This document shows positions 1 through 11,496 of a DNA stretch of 64,000 nucleotides, in pieces. This DNA comes from Armillaria gallica (lineage: Eukaryota > Basidiomycota > Agaricomycetes > Agaricales > Physalacriaceae). The DNA is taken from the NCBI GenBank assembly GCA_037576215.1, contig JBANDB010000004.1:5332001-5396000 (forward strand). Direction: 5' to 3'. The notes below the pieces were generated by a model. It worked only from the letters and a program-made list of their open reading frames with translations, searched no databases and had not been told where the DNA came from. Position numbers and translations under genes: made by a program. The stretch's first letter is position 1; each line of letters opens with the position of its first letter.

Positions 1-2019
1 TCTGCATACCAGTGAAGCGCATGGCAGAAAGGACATTCATACAACATTTCACCAAGGTCATGGCATGACAAAAGATCATGATATGGCCGACGGCCAGGAG
101 GGAGGTCATCATGCTGAGCCTGTAGATGCAGTGCAGCTCCAAAGACATCTAATGACATTGCTTGTTGACAATGATGTAAGATACAGAAGCGATAATTCAT
201 ACCATCTCTACTTGTATGACTACGTTCCGAATGCACCCTCCTGTCAGGATAACCGACCATTGGTTCATCGTGGTTGACATCCTGAGTGAACGGCTGTAAA
301 GAGTGAACCGTGACAGTATTTTCTGCCTGTGCATATAGGTCAAATGTTATGGCAAGATAAAAGAGAGGATCAAACGCACCTCAGCTCTCTCCCGAGCTCT
401 GCGTTGTCGTTGCGCGATTTCCCGCCTCGTCAATGGCTGTTCTTCAGTCTAAAACAAACATCAATTACAACTCTATTTTGTTCGTCTCACTTTGATACTT
501 ACTTCTGTAGAATGCGTGGACAGAACCGGTTGACGCAAGTCGGTATCTGTCATCTGGATGTCGCGATGGTGAGCACGGCGTGTTGTCCGGATAGCTTCAA
601 CATCGGCGTCTAATGAGGTTTCTTCAGAAAAAAACATCAGCCATACTTTCGGTGACGAAATATGACTCAAGAGCACCTGAGGGCATGTTGGAGCGGTTCA
701 CACGGAGGCGAGAGATCCTCGCAGGTTTAAGTTGAGGACGTTACCCATGAGACACAGTCACACCATTGATAGCAAGTACATTTGAGGCACACAAAATATC
801 TTAGAATAACATATCTATTTTTTATGCAATAGAATACAACTGGAAGCAAAAGAGTTAGAATTCAATGCACAGACATGGACAACATATCACATACTTGTGA
901 TTCTTCTCTCAGAGCTTGGTACATAAAACTAAAGAGGACGACTTCGGCATGAATGTGAGATGTGATATGTGAAAGTGGAGGCGAGAAGAAAGCAATCACG
1001 CGCGAAGAACATCAATCGACACCACAATTCAATAGCGACAGCTGGAGGACAGGGGATAACATAAGAATGGGAAAAGAGATGCATCTACAGCCAAGAATAA
1101 ACAGCATGGTCCGTAAAGACGAAGAACAGAAACATCGAAGGACAGCATTCAGCAATCTTTGAAACACCGGTGACAGCAGTAGGCACAGCGGAGCTTTGCA
1201 TGGGGAAGCAGAGAGGCTGAGATAAGGGAGCTTCCAGCGTTGACACGGCGTACGTGAACGTATGTTGTATAGATTGGAACAGGAGGCGTTGATGATGTCA
1301 AGAAAGCGGATCGTCTGCCATTACTGTGAATAGATTGGGTGAAATTGGGAACGTACGAAATGAGGAGACGGAGAGATGGCAATAGAATGATGCAGAACAT
1401 CAGCAGAGGTACGCGACGATTAGGAACAGCAGGACTCACCAAGGATGAAGCCGATACATTGAACACTTCCTCAAATCGACATCCAGATCAGGCATTCAAA
1501 GCCATAGGTGGCCATTACAAAAGCGGGAAGAGACGGTGAGAGAAAGACAGAGGTGGGGGGACGCAAGGAGAAAAGAGGGAAACAATGGTAGAAGGGGCAG
1601 AGAGAGAGGGAGACGGCGAGAGACGCGTGACATGGCAGGAACCCGGGCTAAAAACGGAAGAACCAATGAAAAGCACGACTTATGTAGCCAATGAGAGGGG
1701 AGTTCCCACATTCACTCGTTGTATAGTAGAAGATGTGCATTGATAGGGCCTGACCAGTCTTTGTTATCTACATAAGTACTCATGGGCCTCATCTCTGCGG
1801 TGTACACAGTGCAACTTGGGGGAGGAGGTGCTGTAATCAAACAGGACCCAACACCTTTATTATCGCCATATTACACAGCTGGATGACTCGGGCACCACTC
1901 CAACAGAACTGGTAAGCAGTACAGGAGTTTCTCAGTTGTATGAATAGAAACTGCTATCAGACTAGGAGAGGAATCAGGATGAATAAAACAAGAATAAAAT
2001 CGCACGAGATCAAGGTTCA
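1..2019. other. No recognisable gene
   Basis: Only short, overlapping open frames on both strands without family signatures or convincing splice signals. Purine-rich low-complexity sequence (GAGA/GGAG runs) lies near 1530-1630. I see no transposon ends or RNA genes. Confidence 0.5.
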
Positions 2020-3688
2020 TCAGTCTGACTCCGAATCTTCGTTATTCAGGCTAAAATCAAGATGAAGTCCTTCGCCTTCCAAATTGTTCAGCGCATTTTC
2101 ATCCTCCTTATCGAGACCATACGTCCAGCCCGCGCCTATCACCCAAAGACCGAGCTCCGTGAGACATGGTGCGTCTAACGACTGGCGCACTCGTGAAGTA
2201 ATCATATCCACAAACGCAGAATCAATGAAAGAGACGTGAGCGCCCAGGAGATCATACAGGTAAACACCGAGTTTCTGCAGGGACGGGACCGCGAGATGCT
2301 GAAGCGACCCATCTATCAGGCTGACCTCGCTCAATTGTGTCACAAGAGACTTCATAACGGGGTTATAATCGGCTACCCACTCGTAGAATTCAACGACAAA
2401 TTCCTGCAAGCTAGGCATGAGGCATATAATGCTCGCAAGGTTATCGTTCAAGACCACATCAACGAGGTGCAATCGCGTCAGGGAACAATGCGATTGTAGA
2501 AGCATATCATGGAGTGCACCCAACGTACCCTCAGGGCAGTTTACCACTGCTTCTTCGTTCATGTCTATGTCATTCGTGGTCGATAGTACAGCCTTCTTCA
2601 ATGATGGTAGTACCATGCTGCGGATGAAGCTTGGTGAAGACGCCGAAAGTTCTTCAAGCGATCTGGACATGACACAGGGAGTAGGAAACGGGATGGACGT
2701 CAAGCTATGACCGTAATCGTTGTACGAAAATGAGCGAAGCTTTGGAGCTGATTTCACAACATCGAGGTACTCGAGGGTCAGCCGGTCTCCGGAAAATGGT
2801 CTTGTATCCGACTGGGAAACGGATATTGGCTCCCGGGTGCATACCTTTCAGATGCAGTTGTTCGAGTTTGGGGGCCACCTCAAAGGCATAAATATCACCG
2901 GGCGGCGGCTCGCCATCAGGACAATAGATGCATGCCTCTCTAAGCCAATCAATCTTTCCACGGATGAGGGAGAGTCGTGGAAGCAGGGATGGGTCGAGCC
3001 TCATTTTCACCGCTCTCCGTCGTTTCGATTGGGAAACCATAATATCGAAACATTGATCCATTGTTTCTTTCTCCACCGCGTGAAGACCGTAGTGTTCGAA
3101 GTAAAAATCGAGGGGATGATTACGAGAGCGCTCAAGGATGACGCGGAGTATCTCTATCCTGTCAGCTTTCGTAGGCCCTTTACGATTGTAAAGGAACGGG
3201 ATCTCCACTGTCATGGGGGCCCATAACTCCGGGCAGAGCGTTTCAACAACGTCTCTCCACGAGCTGCACACCTGGCCAAGATACCACGGCCCATCTCCGA
3301 CTGTGAAGACGTTGAATCCAGAAATATGTCTCCCCAGGGACATGTCACTGACAACGATATCTTTACTTGAGCGGTATAGAATCTCCGTCGTAATCTCGGG
3401 GGGAATACGACGTATTGGATATAGTGCTGTCTCGTAGTCATGTTTGAGAGACAGGAGACACGACATTTGGGTCTGCAGCGACACAGCAACATTATGGAGC
3501 AAATCAAGGTTGTTCTGTAGTTCAGCGAGAGCTGTCTTCAGACCCTCAGAAGACGCCTTCAGCCGAGCAGATTGTAGAGGTGATGGAGCGTCGTTGGTGC
3601 GTAATAACGCAAGGACATCAGATGGATGAGCGAAGGTTGATATCCAGCAGTGTCTGGCCACGATGTCCTCTAGAGTAGATTGCATCAT
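2020..3688 (-). pseudogene. F-box-like protein, copy 1, frameshifted by a 20-nt deletion
   Basis: The minus-strand frame starting at 3688 gives the family N-terminus (MMQSTLEDIV), a coiled-coil-like stretch (about residues 35-75), an F-box-like segment (IRRIPPEITTEIL) and the 'PWYLGQVCSSWRDVVETLCPELW' type signature, here shortened to its first residues PWYLGQVCSSWRD. Members of this family are expected to be substrate adaptors of SCF ubiquitin ligases. After 'ANIRFPV' (around 2815) this copy lacks 20 nt that every other copy has, where they encode 'TSLVSFSD'. The frame shifts there and the 3' half (2757 to 2020, ending EDSESD) continues in another frame. Either it is a pseudogene or it makes a truncated product. 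A 56-nt intron lies just upstream of the ATG (3746 down to 3691). It is the only copy on the minus strand. Confidence 0.75.
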
Positions 3689-3690
3689 AC

Positions 3691-3746
3691 CTGAAACGGG
3701 AATCTGAGTCAACTACCAGAAGCATCACCGCAGTAAAAGTACGTAC
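3691..3746 (-). other. Conserved 5'-UTR intron of the F-box-like family
   Basis: The intron starts with GTACGT and ends in TTTCAG two bases before the start codon. Equivalent introns precede the ATG in copies at 11433-11490, 16032-16091 and 20841-20893 (53-60 nt, same donor, shared GTGATGCT and TTGACT segments). This fixes the start codons of the family and shows that whole genes with leaders were duplicated, not spliced retrocopies. Confidence 0.7.
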
Positions 3747-6700
3747 AAGCCAAAATGGTTGTGTTTTGGAGTACCTGGGGAATCAAGGCAATTTGTTTTG
3801 GGAACGGGATGTATAGATAGTTCGACGAGCGGAAAAGAACTGGAACAGATTACAATGTAAGACAGGAAAGGCATTATTAAGTTCAGGTCACTTGACGGGG
3901 TGGAAACTCAAGAGCCGGCGCCTTAGGCCAGCCGACGAGGACCCCTCTTGTGCGAGAAAAAGGACTCGTCGACGATGCACGTATAGTATTTGACAGGGAG
4001 AACATACCACATCAAATTCCGAGACCAAATGGCAGAGAGTCGGTTTCGAAGGAAAAGAGGATACAATTAGGACGGTATCTGTTTAAGAGACGAGCGATAA
4101 TGGCTCAAGTGTACGGTCAGACGAAGAAATAGTTTGAATGGAGTGATTCACTTACGATCCCGTGAAAGTACCATGCAATATTTTGAGCATATGTAAGAAG
4201 CTCTTCATCCGCAGACGCTATCTCCTTGTACGCGGAGCACGGCATGGGCTATCTCGAGTGAAAAAATCGTATAGGTTCTTGTCTCAGCGCGTTACTGCCG
4301 AGCTCGTATTCTGGGAGAAATTCTTATAGAGGGGAGTATCGGTGGCGCCGAGACGGGGTTGTCGGGGGTAGGCAAGGAAACTATTTGAGGAGAGGTGTGA
4401 TAGGCACATCAGAAGATAGGAATATAATATAGTTCCAAACCCTAGTCTAAAGTTAGTGTGGCATGCGAAAGGCGCACTGGAAGCACGCTTACTTTTCCAT
4501 ACCATCATTGAATTGATACCAGAATATCCAGCATCAAGCTGACCATTGCACGCTCTTCCTTTGCGACGGCAAGCTGTAATCTAGTGGTGAAGAATAAACT
4601 GCTGAAAAGAGCAAGTCGGGAAGTTTTGGATTTGGGTCCAACTCGGTTTCGTAGCACGGGCGTGTCTAGGAAAGGATGTCCTTGGAGAAGGCAGAAAATG
4701 GCAGTTGTGACTAAGAAAACAAAATCATGCCATGTTGAGGATAGGTTCTTCGGTCTGGCTTGCTCTTGCTCTGGTCGTCTGAGCTTTAAGTCAGATAAGA
4801 ACGACATGCAGCAAACACATTGTTCACTCACCCACGGCTTCACCTGCCTCACAGTGTTGGGCTCTTCTAGGTGGCAACCATTGCATGGTTCGAAGTGTCT
4901 CGTAAAATCAAGCGTTGTTCGAGTCTGGTGGAATGCCTTTTTGCTTTCAATTTTCTTTGAATTTTTTGTTCAGAAAGATCCATTTGACGATGAGAGAAGA
5001 AAGAGGTGAAGTTGAGTGCGGGCCGGCGTAGTGGTGTTACTGAAGCAAGAGAAAGTATCAGGCACGTGTTCGGATTTCCTTTCCGCTTGACGCGTCTGTG
5101 GCGTGGGAACATATCTGGCGTTCATCGTTCTTTCTACACCGATGCTCAGCCATGCGCGCGATAAACGTAGAGAAACATTTCAGTTGGTGACTTACTATAC
5201 ACTAACGGTGATACTTCCGGCATGGCGCTTTGACCTTCCAGCCTTCGTCACTGATACTTCTTACACCATCGAGGGTGCGCATTTTCCCGTCTTCGTTCAA
5301 AACTTGATCAAACTTTGGCCTGACCTTTAGGTGCTTGTGACCTCTGCGTGGACTAGATGCTGAGCGTCAGCGTTGCCATCCCGAACTCGGTAACGGATAC
5401 TGGCTCGTCTACGTCTGTGTTCAATTTTGCTCGTACACTAAATTGGCTGGCGCTTGCATGCTTTGTCCTCGGTGGTCCTCGGTGAGCGACATCGACATCG
5501 ACACCGTCAAGATGACTACTCCCGAAGGCGTAGGAGGTGTCTCCGGCATCCGACACCTCGCCAGGATATTTTTCAATTATGACGATAAGACTGAAGCCAA
5601 TTACGTTGTCCGTGATCTTCGTGTATCTTTTTCTTCTAGTTAAGGTCTGGTTTGACTTGCAAGGGCCGTCAATGTTTTGATAAAAACGACTCTGCTCGAA
5701 CTTCGCCACTCTCCGGGGTCGGTGGCTGTCGACACTACTTCTAACTTCTAAGGTTCTTGTCAGTAAGCAGAAGTTCTTCTCGGGCTGTTTGCTTGGCCTA
5801 AAATCCCCTACTTCTCCACATTCACTCGGGCTTGGACTTGGAACTCCGGCGCACTCGTTATTTTTACTATCATTGATTTCCCAAATACCCAAATACCACT
5901 GTTACCTTCGGCACCGAACCAAGCACATGGCGCAATCTCCAGCATCTCTAATCGTACGTTCCAGTCCCTTGGAGACGGCCTGCCAGCGGCTCTCCGCGGT
6001 GATACAAGACCTGGATGGTGTGGTATGGCGTGGAGCCCCCGATAGAGGTGAAACTTAGCTTGGCAGCACGACTATTTGTGCACGAAGCTCCCGACGAGCG
6101 AACGGTGCTGACCAAAAAGAAATGTCGATAACCTCCCTATTGGATGGTAAATTCTACACTTCAAGCTTTCCTCTCGATCCCGATCAGCAAGCCGGTTGTA
6201 AGAGCTGCGGGACATCCAATGGAACCTATTCGTTATTTATATCTGCGGCTAATTAATCTTCGTTGGATAATTAGCCTGACTGCTGACTCGTCTTTGCCGC
6301 GACCTGGCACTTGATGCATGATTTCTTTAGACCTCCCACGCTAGTAGGGTCTACAAACTCTGTTCCTGCTCGATTTCCAAGAGTCGGCTCTTTTACCTGC
6401 CTTTCTCTGGTTTGTTTTCTATTGCAACGGTGCTAGATACCTCAAAACCCCGAGTTTTATCTTGCGATGGTCGTCTGATGATAATGCCGGGTACAGTTTA
6501 TTGAATATTCGTGTGATAGATGGCAGGCAGTTTCTATACTTGTGCGAATCTCATTCTCTCAGGGAGCACGCGCGATAGATGTTTGGCAAAGCCGCAGAGC
6601 GTACGTTTCTGTTCGGTCTTCGGCAGACTCTTTACCTTAATACTTTGGCTCTGGTTGTGGGCCAGCAGTAACTAATTTAGCTTAGACTCCTCGTACGAAC

Positions 6701-8073
6701 GACGGTACCTTTTTACTGAGGAGCACCGTCGACGAATAAATCCAAAAGGTCACCGTGAAAGTATTCCAGCTCTGTGATTCTTCCGTTCTTCAGAAACTGA
6801 ACGACCTGGAGCTTGAAGCTTGGAGACCGAGCTTGAAAAAATCCAAGGCACAAGACATATAATTCAACTTCAGGCCATCTGCGCGTTTGAGAATTGTATC
6901 AGATTCCAGGCCGGTCTAAGTAAGGAAGGTTTAGTTGGTCGAAAGTCATCAGGGGTAAATATAATTAGGACTACAATGGTTAGAACTCAGGAAGGAATAA
7001 AAGACCTTTTCTAGATTATTTCAGTGCTCGGAAACTTCACGGAGCATCAAGGCTTTTCCCTTTCGCCAAGAACGGCCATACATCGCACTCCCGTTGCCCA
7101 ATGAAACGGAAGCCGGTCCTGAAAGACCTTTTGAAGAATTACGAGAGATTAGCATTTGGTTGTATGTGATGAAGCTAACCGTAAATGTTTATAGGCTGCG
7201 GCTCAGAATAAGCCGCAGGCATTTTGTGGTGGTTGACGTAGCAACACTGTTACGCAAACTCGATTGGCAGTCCCGCCTCACACTCGCGATACGAGCGTGA
7301 TGTTCCCCAACCACCGGGTAATAACCAGATCCAACGAACCTTTTTCAGACTGCCAACATGCCAAGTGTGCCGACGGCAGTCTATGCGTTGAATTCTATGC
7401 TTACCCAGACGCCTGGGTTCATCTGCTAGTCTCTAACTGGTGCATTTTCTGTGCAAGCAGCCGAGTCTAACTAGAGATAACATCAGAAAACTGTTGGAAA
7501 TTTTGAAGCTGTCTCGCTGGTTTTTAGTTACTCGTATAACTTTTTTGATGCGCCAACTTCGCTATTCAATTTGACGGTGTCAGGCGCTCTTAACCTTTCA
7601 AGAATAGATGATAAGCGTTCACGACTGCCCATAGCTGTAGATATAACTACCGCGCTATATCCGCTGAAAGACCGCTCTTGTATTGATACCTAGTTGATGT
7701 AGAGTGCGCCGAGCCGGACGTTGCGTTTGGTCTATGGAATTTCCCGTGTCCGTATTTCGAGCTAGCAAAAAGATGGTCTCACGTCTGCATGCTGATTCAA
7801 TGGTAGCATGATGACATAGGTTCGCGGAGGTTGGATGCTGCAAGCCATACAAAATGCCACTAATGCTTATCTGATAAAGAACCTGACCGACAGCCTAAAT
7901 AGGTAGAAATCCCGACGCTTTGGGGTCATCTAATGCCCCTAAGACGCGGGAACAACCGAGAGCTTACGGCACATGGCAACCTTGGCGGTCTACCACTAAC
8001 TCGTTTTCTAGGCGGAGGCATGGATTCCGCTTTTCTGGGTCCCCTCTGCCTGGTTCACCCCGTTCTGGATATG
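3747..8073. other. Long gene-poor interval
   Basis: About 4.3 kb with only short frames and no family match that I recognise. It contains one copy of the dispersed 22-nt motif (5088-5109) and a small inverted repeat near 7196-7219 (CTGCGGCT ... AGCCGCAG). A minus-strand open frame at 5353-5892 lacks any recognisable signature. No transposon boundaries found. Confidence 0.45.
5088..5109 (+). repeat. Dispersed 22-nt motif, copy 1
   Basis: First of four plus-strand copies. The 20-nt core is ACGCGTCTGTGGCGTGGGAA, preceded by TG in three copies. Flanking bases differ completely between copies, so the repeat is confined to about 22 nt. Confidence 0.7.
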
Positions 8074-8081
8074 TATATAAG
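8074..8081 (+). promoter_or_regulatory. TATA box of the Nramp gene
   Basis: TATATAAG about 34-41 bp upstream of the chosen start codon (8115). This spacing predicts transcription starting just before that ATG and argues against a longer N-terminus from an in-frame ATG at 7920. Confidence 0.5.
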
Positions 8082-8114
8082 ATCGGACATTCCTCACCTT
8101 TACCCCCAATATCA

Positions 8115-9653
8115 ATGGTTATCACAGCTAGATCCCTCTTGAAGACCCTTTGGATTCACGGAAAGAAACATACTGGCGTCGGGCTAGTATGTGCAGTCGC
8201 ATATTTTGATCCGTGAGTACCCTCTTGTCGGATTCTTCCCAGCACTGATTATCTCCCTGCAGAGGCAATTGGGGTGTTGACCTGCAAGCAGGCTCGTCGT
8301 TCGGCTATCGACTACTGTTTGTGGTCCTCCTCTCTGGACTGTTCGCTGTGTTCTTCCAGGTGGGTAGGTCTCTGTTGGGCTTAATGCAAGTTTACTGATT
8401 TCCTTGATTAGGTGTTGTGTAGTCGCCTTGGATGCGTTACTGGCCTTGACCTGGCTTCGCACTGCCGGGTTATGCTGTATCCTCGCATGATAACTCGGGT
8501 TGCGCTCCTATATCCCCTCTACATTCTGTCGGAGATGGCGATCATAGCGACAGACCTCGCGGAGCTGCTCGGGTCGGCCATTGCGCTGTGCCTGCTCTTC
8601 CCTGCCCTCGAGATTTGGCATGGTGTGCTCATCACCGCATTTGATGTTCTCCTTATCCTCGCCTTGGGTGATCCACTCCGCGGGCGGCCTGTACGCGTAT
8701 TTGAGGTGATCATAGCCATACTGGTGATTGCTGTCCTGATTTGCATGTGCATCATCATCGCCCGCGTGAACGTTCACTGGCCCAGCGCTTTCCTTGGATA
8801 TGTCCCGTCAAAGTACATATTCAAGGATGGGGCGCTGTATACGTCAGTGGGCATAATAGGAGCCACGGTCATGCCACACAGTCTCTTTCTTGGCTCGGCA
8901 TTGGCCACACAGGACCGTGTATCGGAGTCGTCGGACGATCTCGACGAAGAGAAACCGAAGGGTCAGACGTTCAAACAACGGATTCGGTACGCCTTCCGCA
9001 TCCCGCCCATGGCCCCACCACAAACACCGACGAACAATCCGCTTTCCTTCGTCAAGACACATCTGTACCATGGGATGGCGGACGTCGTTATCTCCCTCGT
9101 TTGCTTCGCTGTCGTCATCAATTCCCTTATCCTCATCCTAGCAGGTGCCACCCTTCCTTCCGCCACCAACGCCGCTTCTCTGTTCGACGCATATGATCTC
9201 ATTCGTAGCGCTGTCTCCCCTTCCGCTGCCTCCCTCTTTGCCGTCGCGCTCTTGTTTTCCGGCCAATCTTCTTCCCTCATCGCCACCGTCGCGGGTCAGG
9301 CTGTGTCTGAGGGATTTCTGAACATTCGCCTGTCACCAGTGTTCAGGCGTCTCCTCACAAGGCTGATGTCCCTCATTCCTGCACTTACTGTCGCCATAGC
9401 CGTGGGCAAAGAGGGGATTGACACCCTCCTCGTTGCGTCCCAAGTTGTCCTGTCCATCGTTCTTCCCTTCATCGTCTTCCCCCTCTTGTGGTTGACCAGC
9501 AATAAACGTGTCATGACCGTGCAGGATGAAGACGGGAACTCTGTTTGTTTTGCTAACCATATCGTCGCTACCTTGTTGGGTGCGGCGATTTGGCTTCTCG
9601 TTGTTGCAGCAAATGTTTATGTTCTTGTTAGTCTCGGTGAGGGAACCTCATAG
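8115..9653 (+). CDS. Nramp/SMF-type divalent metal transporter
   Basis: Three exons (8115-8212, 8263-8359, 8412-9653) splice in phase to a 478-residue protein. The family hallmark Asp-Pro-Gly-Asn in helix 1 is rebuilt exactly across intron 1 (residues 32-35, AYFDPGNWGVDLQAG). The helix-6 motif MPHSLFLGS lies near residue 219. Hydrophobic helices and 'GCVTGLDLASHCR', 'ATDLAELLGSAIAL' and 'LLVASQVVLSIVLPF' are typical of fungal Nramp proteins, which import Mn2+, Fe2+ and related ions with protons at the plasma membrane or endomembranes. The C-terminus ends where fungal homologues normally end, so it looks complete. Introns are 50 and 52 nt. The start at 8115 is preferred because a TATA box sits just upstream. 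Neighbours are unrelated. Family certain; substrate not determinable from sequence. Confidence 0.92.
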
Positions 9654-9975
9654 GTACCTTCCGGTAACTGTACATGTATTAATACAAATCGCATCCCTCC
9701 TTCATTCACATCAGTCCAAAAAAGTAATCGACGTATATCCAAGTCCTTGGGCCTGGGGGGCGTCCATGACGCGTCTGTGGCGTGGGAAATTCACATGACT
9801 CGAAAAGGCTTTGAATCTTACCCTCATCTTCATCCTCGCAACTTCCTTGAAACAAGCTCCCAGTCTCTCACGTTGAATGGTCCGCCGCGCCAAAATTAGG
9901 CTATAAAAAGGATTCCATGTTAACTAAAGCGGCGTAGTTAAATGCGCAAAGGGAGACGGAGTGGCCACTTAACTA
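9654..9975. other. Nramp 3' flank, no gene
   Basis: Short intergenic stretch downstream of the transporter. It contains copy 2 of the dispersed 22-nt motif and runs up to the transposon boundary at 9975. No other feature seen. Confidence 0.5.
9768..9789 (+). repeat. Dispersed 22-nt motif, copy 2
   Basis: Identical over 22 nt to the copy at 5088-5109, with unrelated flanks. It lies about 110 nt after the Nramp stop codon. Confidence 0.7.
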
Positions 9976-10828
9976 CAGTTGTGGACAAACAACAACGACA
10001 AACCTTGTTTCGGCAGAATGCGAATTTCTAGAGGAAATCTAACACCGGATTGAGATTCCTAGACATCGAAAACCCCCAAAAAAACCCTCCAAAGTTTTTC
10101 CCACGAGGTTTTGTGTGTGGCCAAAATTTTGGGGTATTTTATCAACATTGTGTACCCCTTTTGGCCTCCACAACTGGGGGGCAACTATTTATGGATGGTC
10201 AAAATAAAATCAAAATCCGAGATGCCGATTTTGAGCGAGGCAAAATCCTTTCGTATTTCCTTATTAGGCAACTCCCCGGATTTTGACTGAGGCAAAATCC
10301 GACATTTCGCACTTTGATTCTATTTTGACTCGTCCAAAATAGTCGCCGCCCAGCTGTGCTCCTAGTGATGCATGTGCGGCACCAGACAACACTCGCGCTG
10401 TCGCTGCCAGGCTCCTGGTCATTAATCAAATGCCAAATCACCACAAAATCATTTTCTGAGCCAACTGCGCCGCGATTCGGCAAACATTAGTCATGTCTGA
10501 CACCCTAATTGGTAATATTTTGACACCTATTTCCTAGAGAACAGCTCGATAAAATATTTTAATTTTACCAGAATCAGATGCACCTTAACAAAAGGAAGCG
10601 ATTCGGCTATCTCCGAAGTTTTTCCAAGTGATTTTGAGGTGTGGCCAATATTTTTAGGTATATTTTTCTAAAAATCTACCGGAGGGGAAATCGGCTCGTG
10701 CCAAAATATTCTTTAGGTTTATTTCTTCACATTCGAGCAAAAATCGGGCTGCCGGAGGGTGAGAAGGACCGTCCCAAAATGGGTTGATCAACTTGATCAA
10801 ATTTGTCGATTTTGTTTGTCCACAACTG
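9976..10828. mobile_element. Non-autonomous Tc1/mariner-like element (MITE)
   Basis: An 853-bp element with inverted ends beginning CAGTTGTGGACAAACAA on the left and the matching complement on the right (about 25 nt with a few mismatches), flanked by TA on both sides (9974-9975 and 10829-10830). TA target duplication and this type of end are characteristic of the Tc1/mariner superfamily. The interior is rich in AAAAT/ATTTT runs and has no transposase reading frame, so it would need a transposase in trans. Boundaries are seen directly; superfamily is inferred from the TA duplication. Confidence 0.8.
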
Positions 10829-10830
10829 TA

Positions 10831-11432
10831 TAGCGGAAAGGCTTCGCTCCTTCTGCCGCGATGCCGGCGTTTCCCTATTGGGAGGTCACCTCGCTCTAAT
10901 TCCCCCCTTTTTTTTTTAGCAATTTTTTAGTCTCTCGTATGTAGACAGACGCAACATACGACTACAGTGGGCGTGAAGTTGTGATGAGTGAGTCTAGCTT
11001 GTTACTTAGGGTTAGCGTTCAAGTCAGTTATAATAATTCTGATGGGAGGAAATCACATATTAAAGGGTATTGGGACGCGTAGTGAAGTTAGAAGAGGTAG
11101 GATATCTAATATTCAAAGTGTATGGTGATGTAAAATAAAATTATTGTGAAGGGAAAGCGAAACAAGAAATATTTCCTGTCACAGTGCCCTAACAGGCTTG
11201 AATTCGGTACGCGCCGCCGGTAAGCTCAGATTTGCAACCATCAAATAAGGCGTTGTCATAACGCCCTTGAACGGCAACCCCCCCCCGCGTTCAACAATAG
11301 ACTACCCTCCCCCCGGACCCCTTTCTTCTGCTCCCGCGATTCATCGCTCTCTGTGCCGCTCGTCAAACTATCCATACAACATCCCACCAGCAAAACAAAT
11401 CGTTCTGACCGTCTAGATATCACATAATACTT
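10831..11432. other. Upstream flank of F-box copy 2
   Basis: AT-rich intergenic sequence with pyrimidine and C runs (11279-11287). No coding sequence recognised. It presumably holds the promoter of the following F-box-like copy, whose 5'-UTR intron starts at 11433. Confidence 0.4.
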
Positions 11433-11496
11433 GTACGTATACTGTTCATCAACGGGTGATACTGAAATTTGACTGATAGTTCCGTTATAGGTATAA

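Noticed and set aside
4505..5009. Overlapping long frames on both strands
   Set aside because: The two frames overlap antisense and neither has family features or a promoter context.
5353..5892. 179-codon open frame on the minus strand
   Set aside because: No recognisable domain or splice context, low-complexity charged sequence, and an equally plausible short frame on the other strand.
7920..8114. Extended N-terminus for the Nramp protein
   Set aside because: The in-frame extension is Arg/Ser/Pro-rich and unlike the family, and a TATA box lies inside it just before the ATG at 8115.
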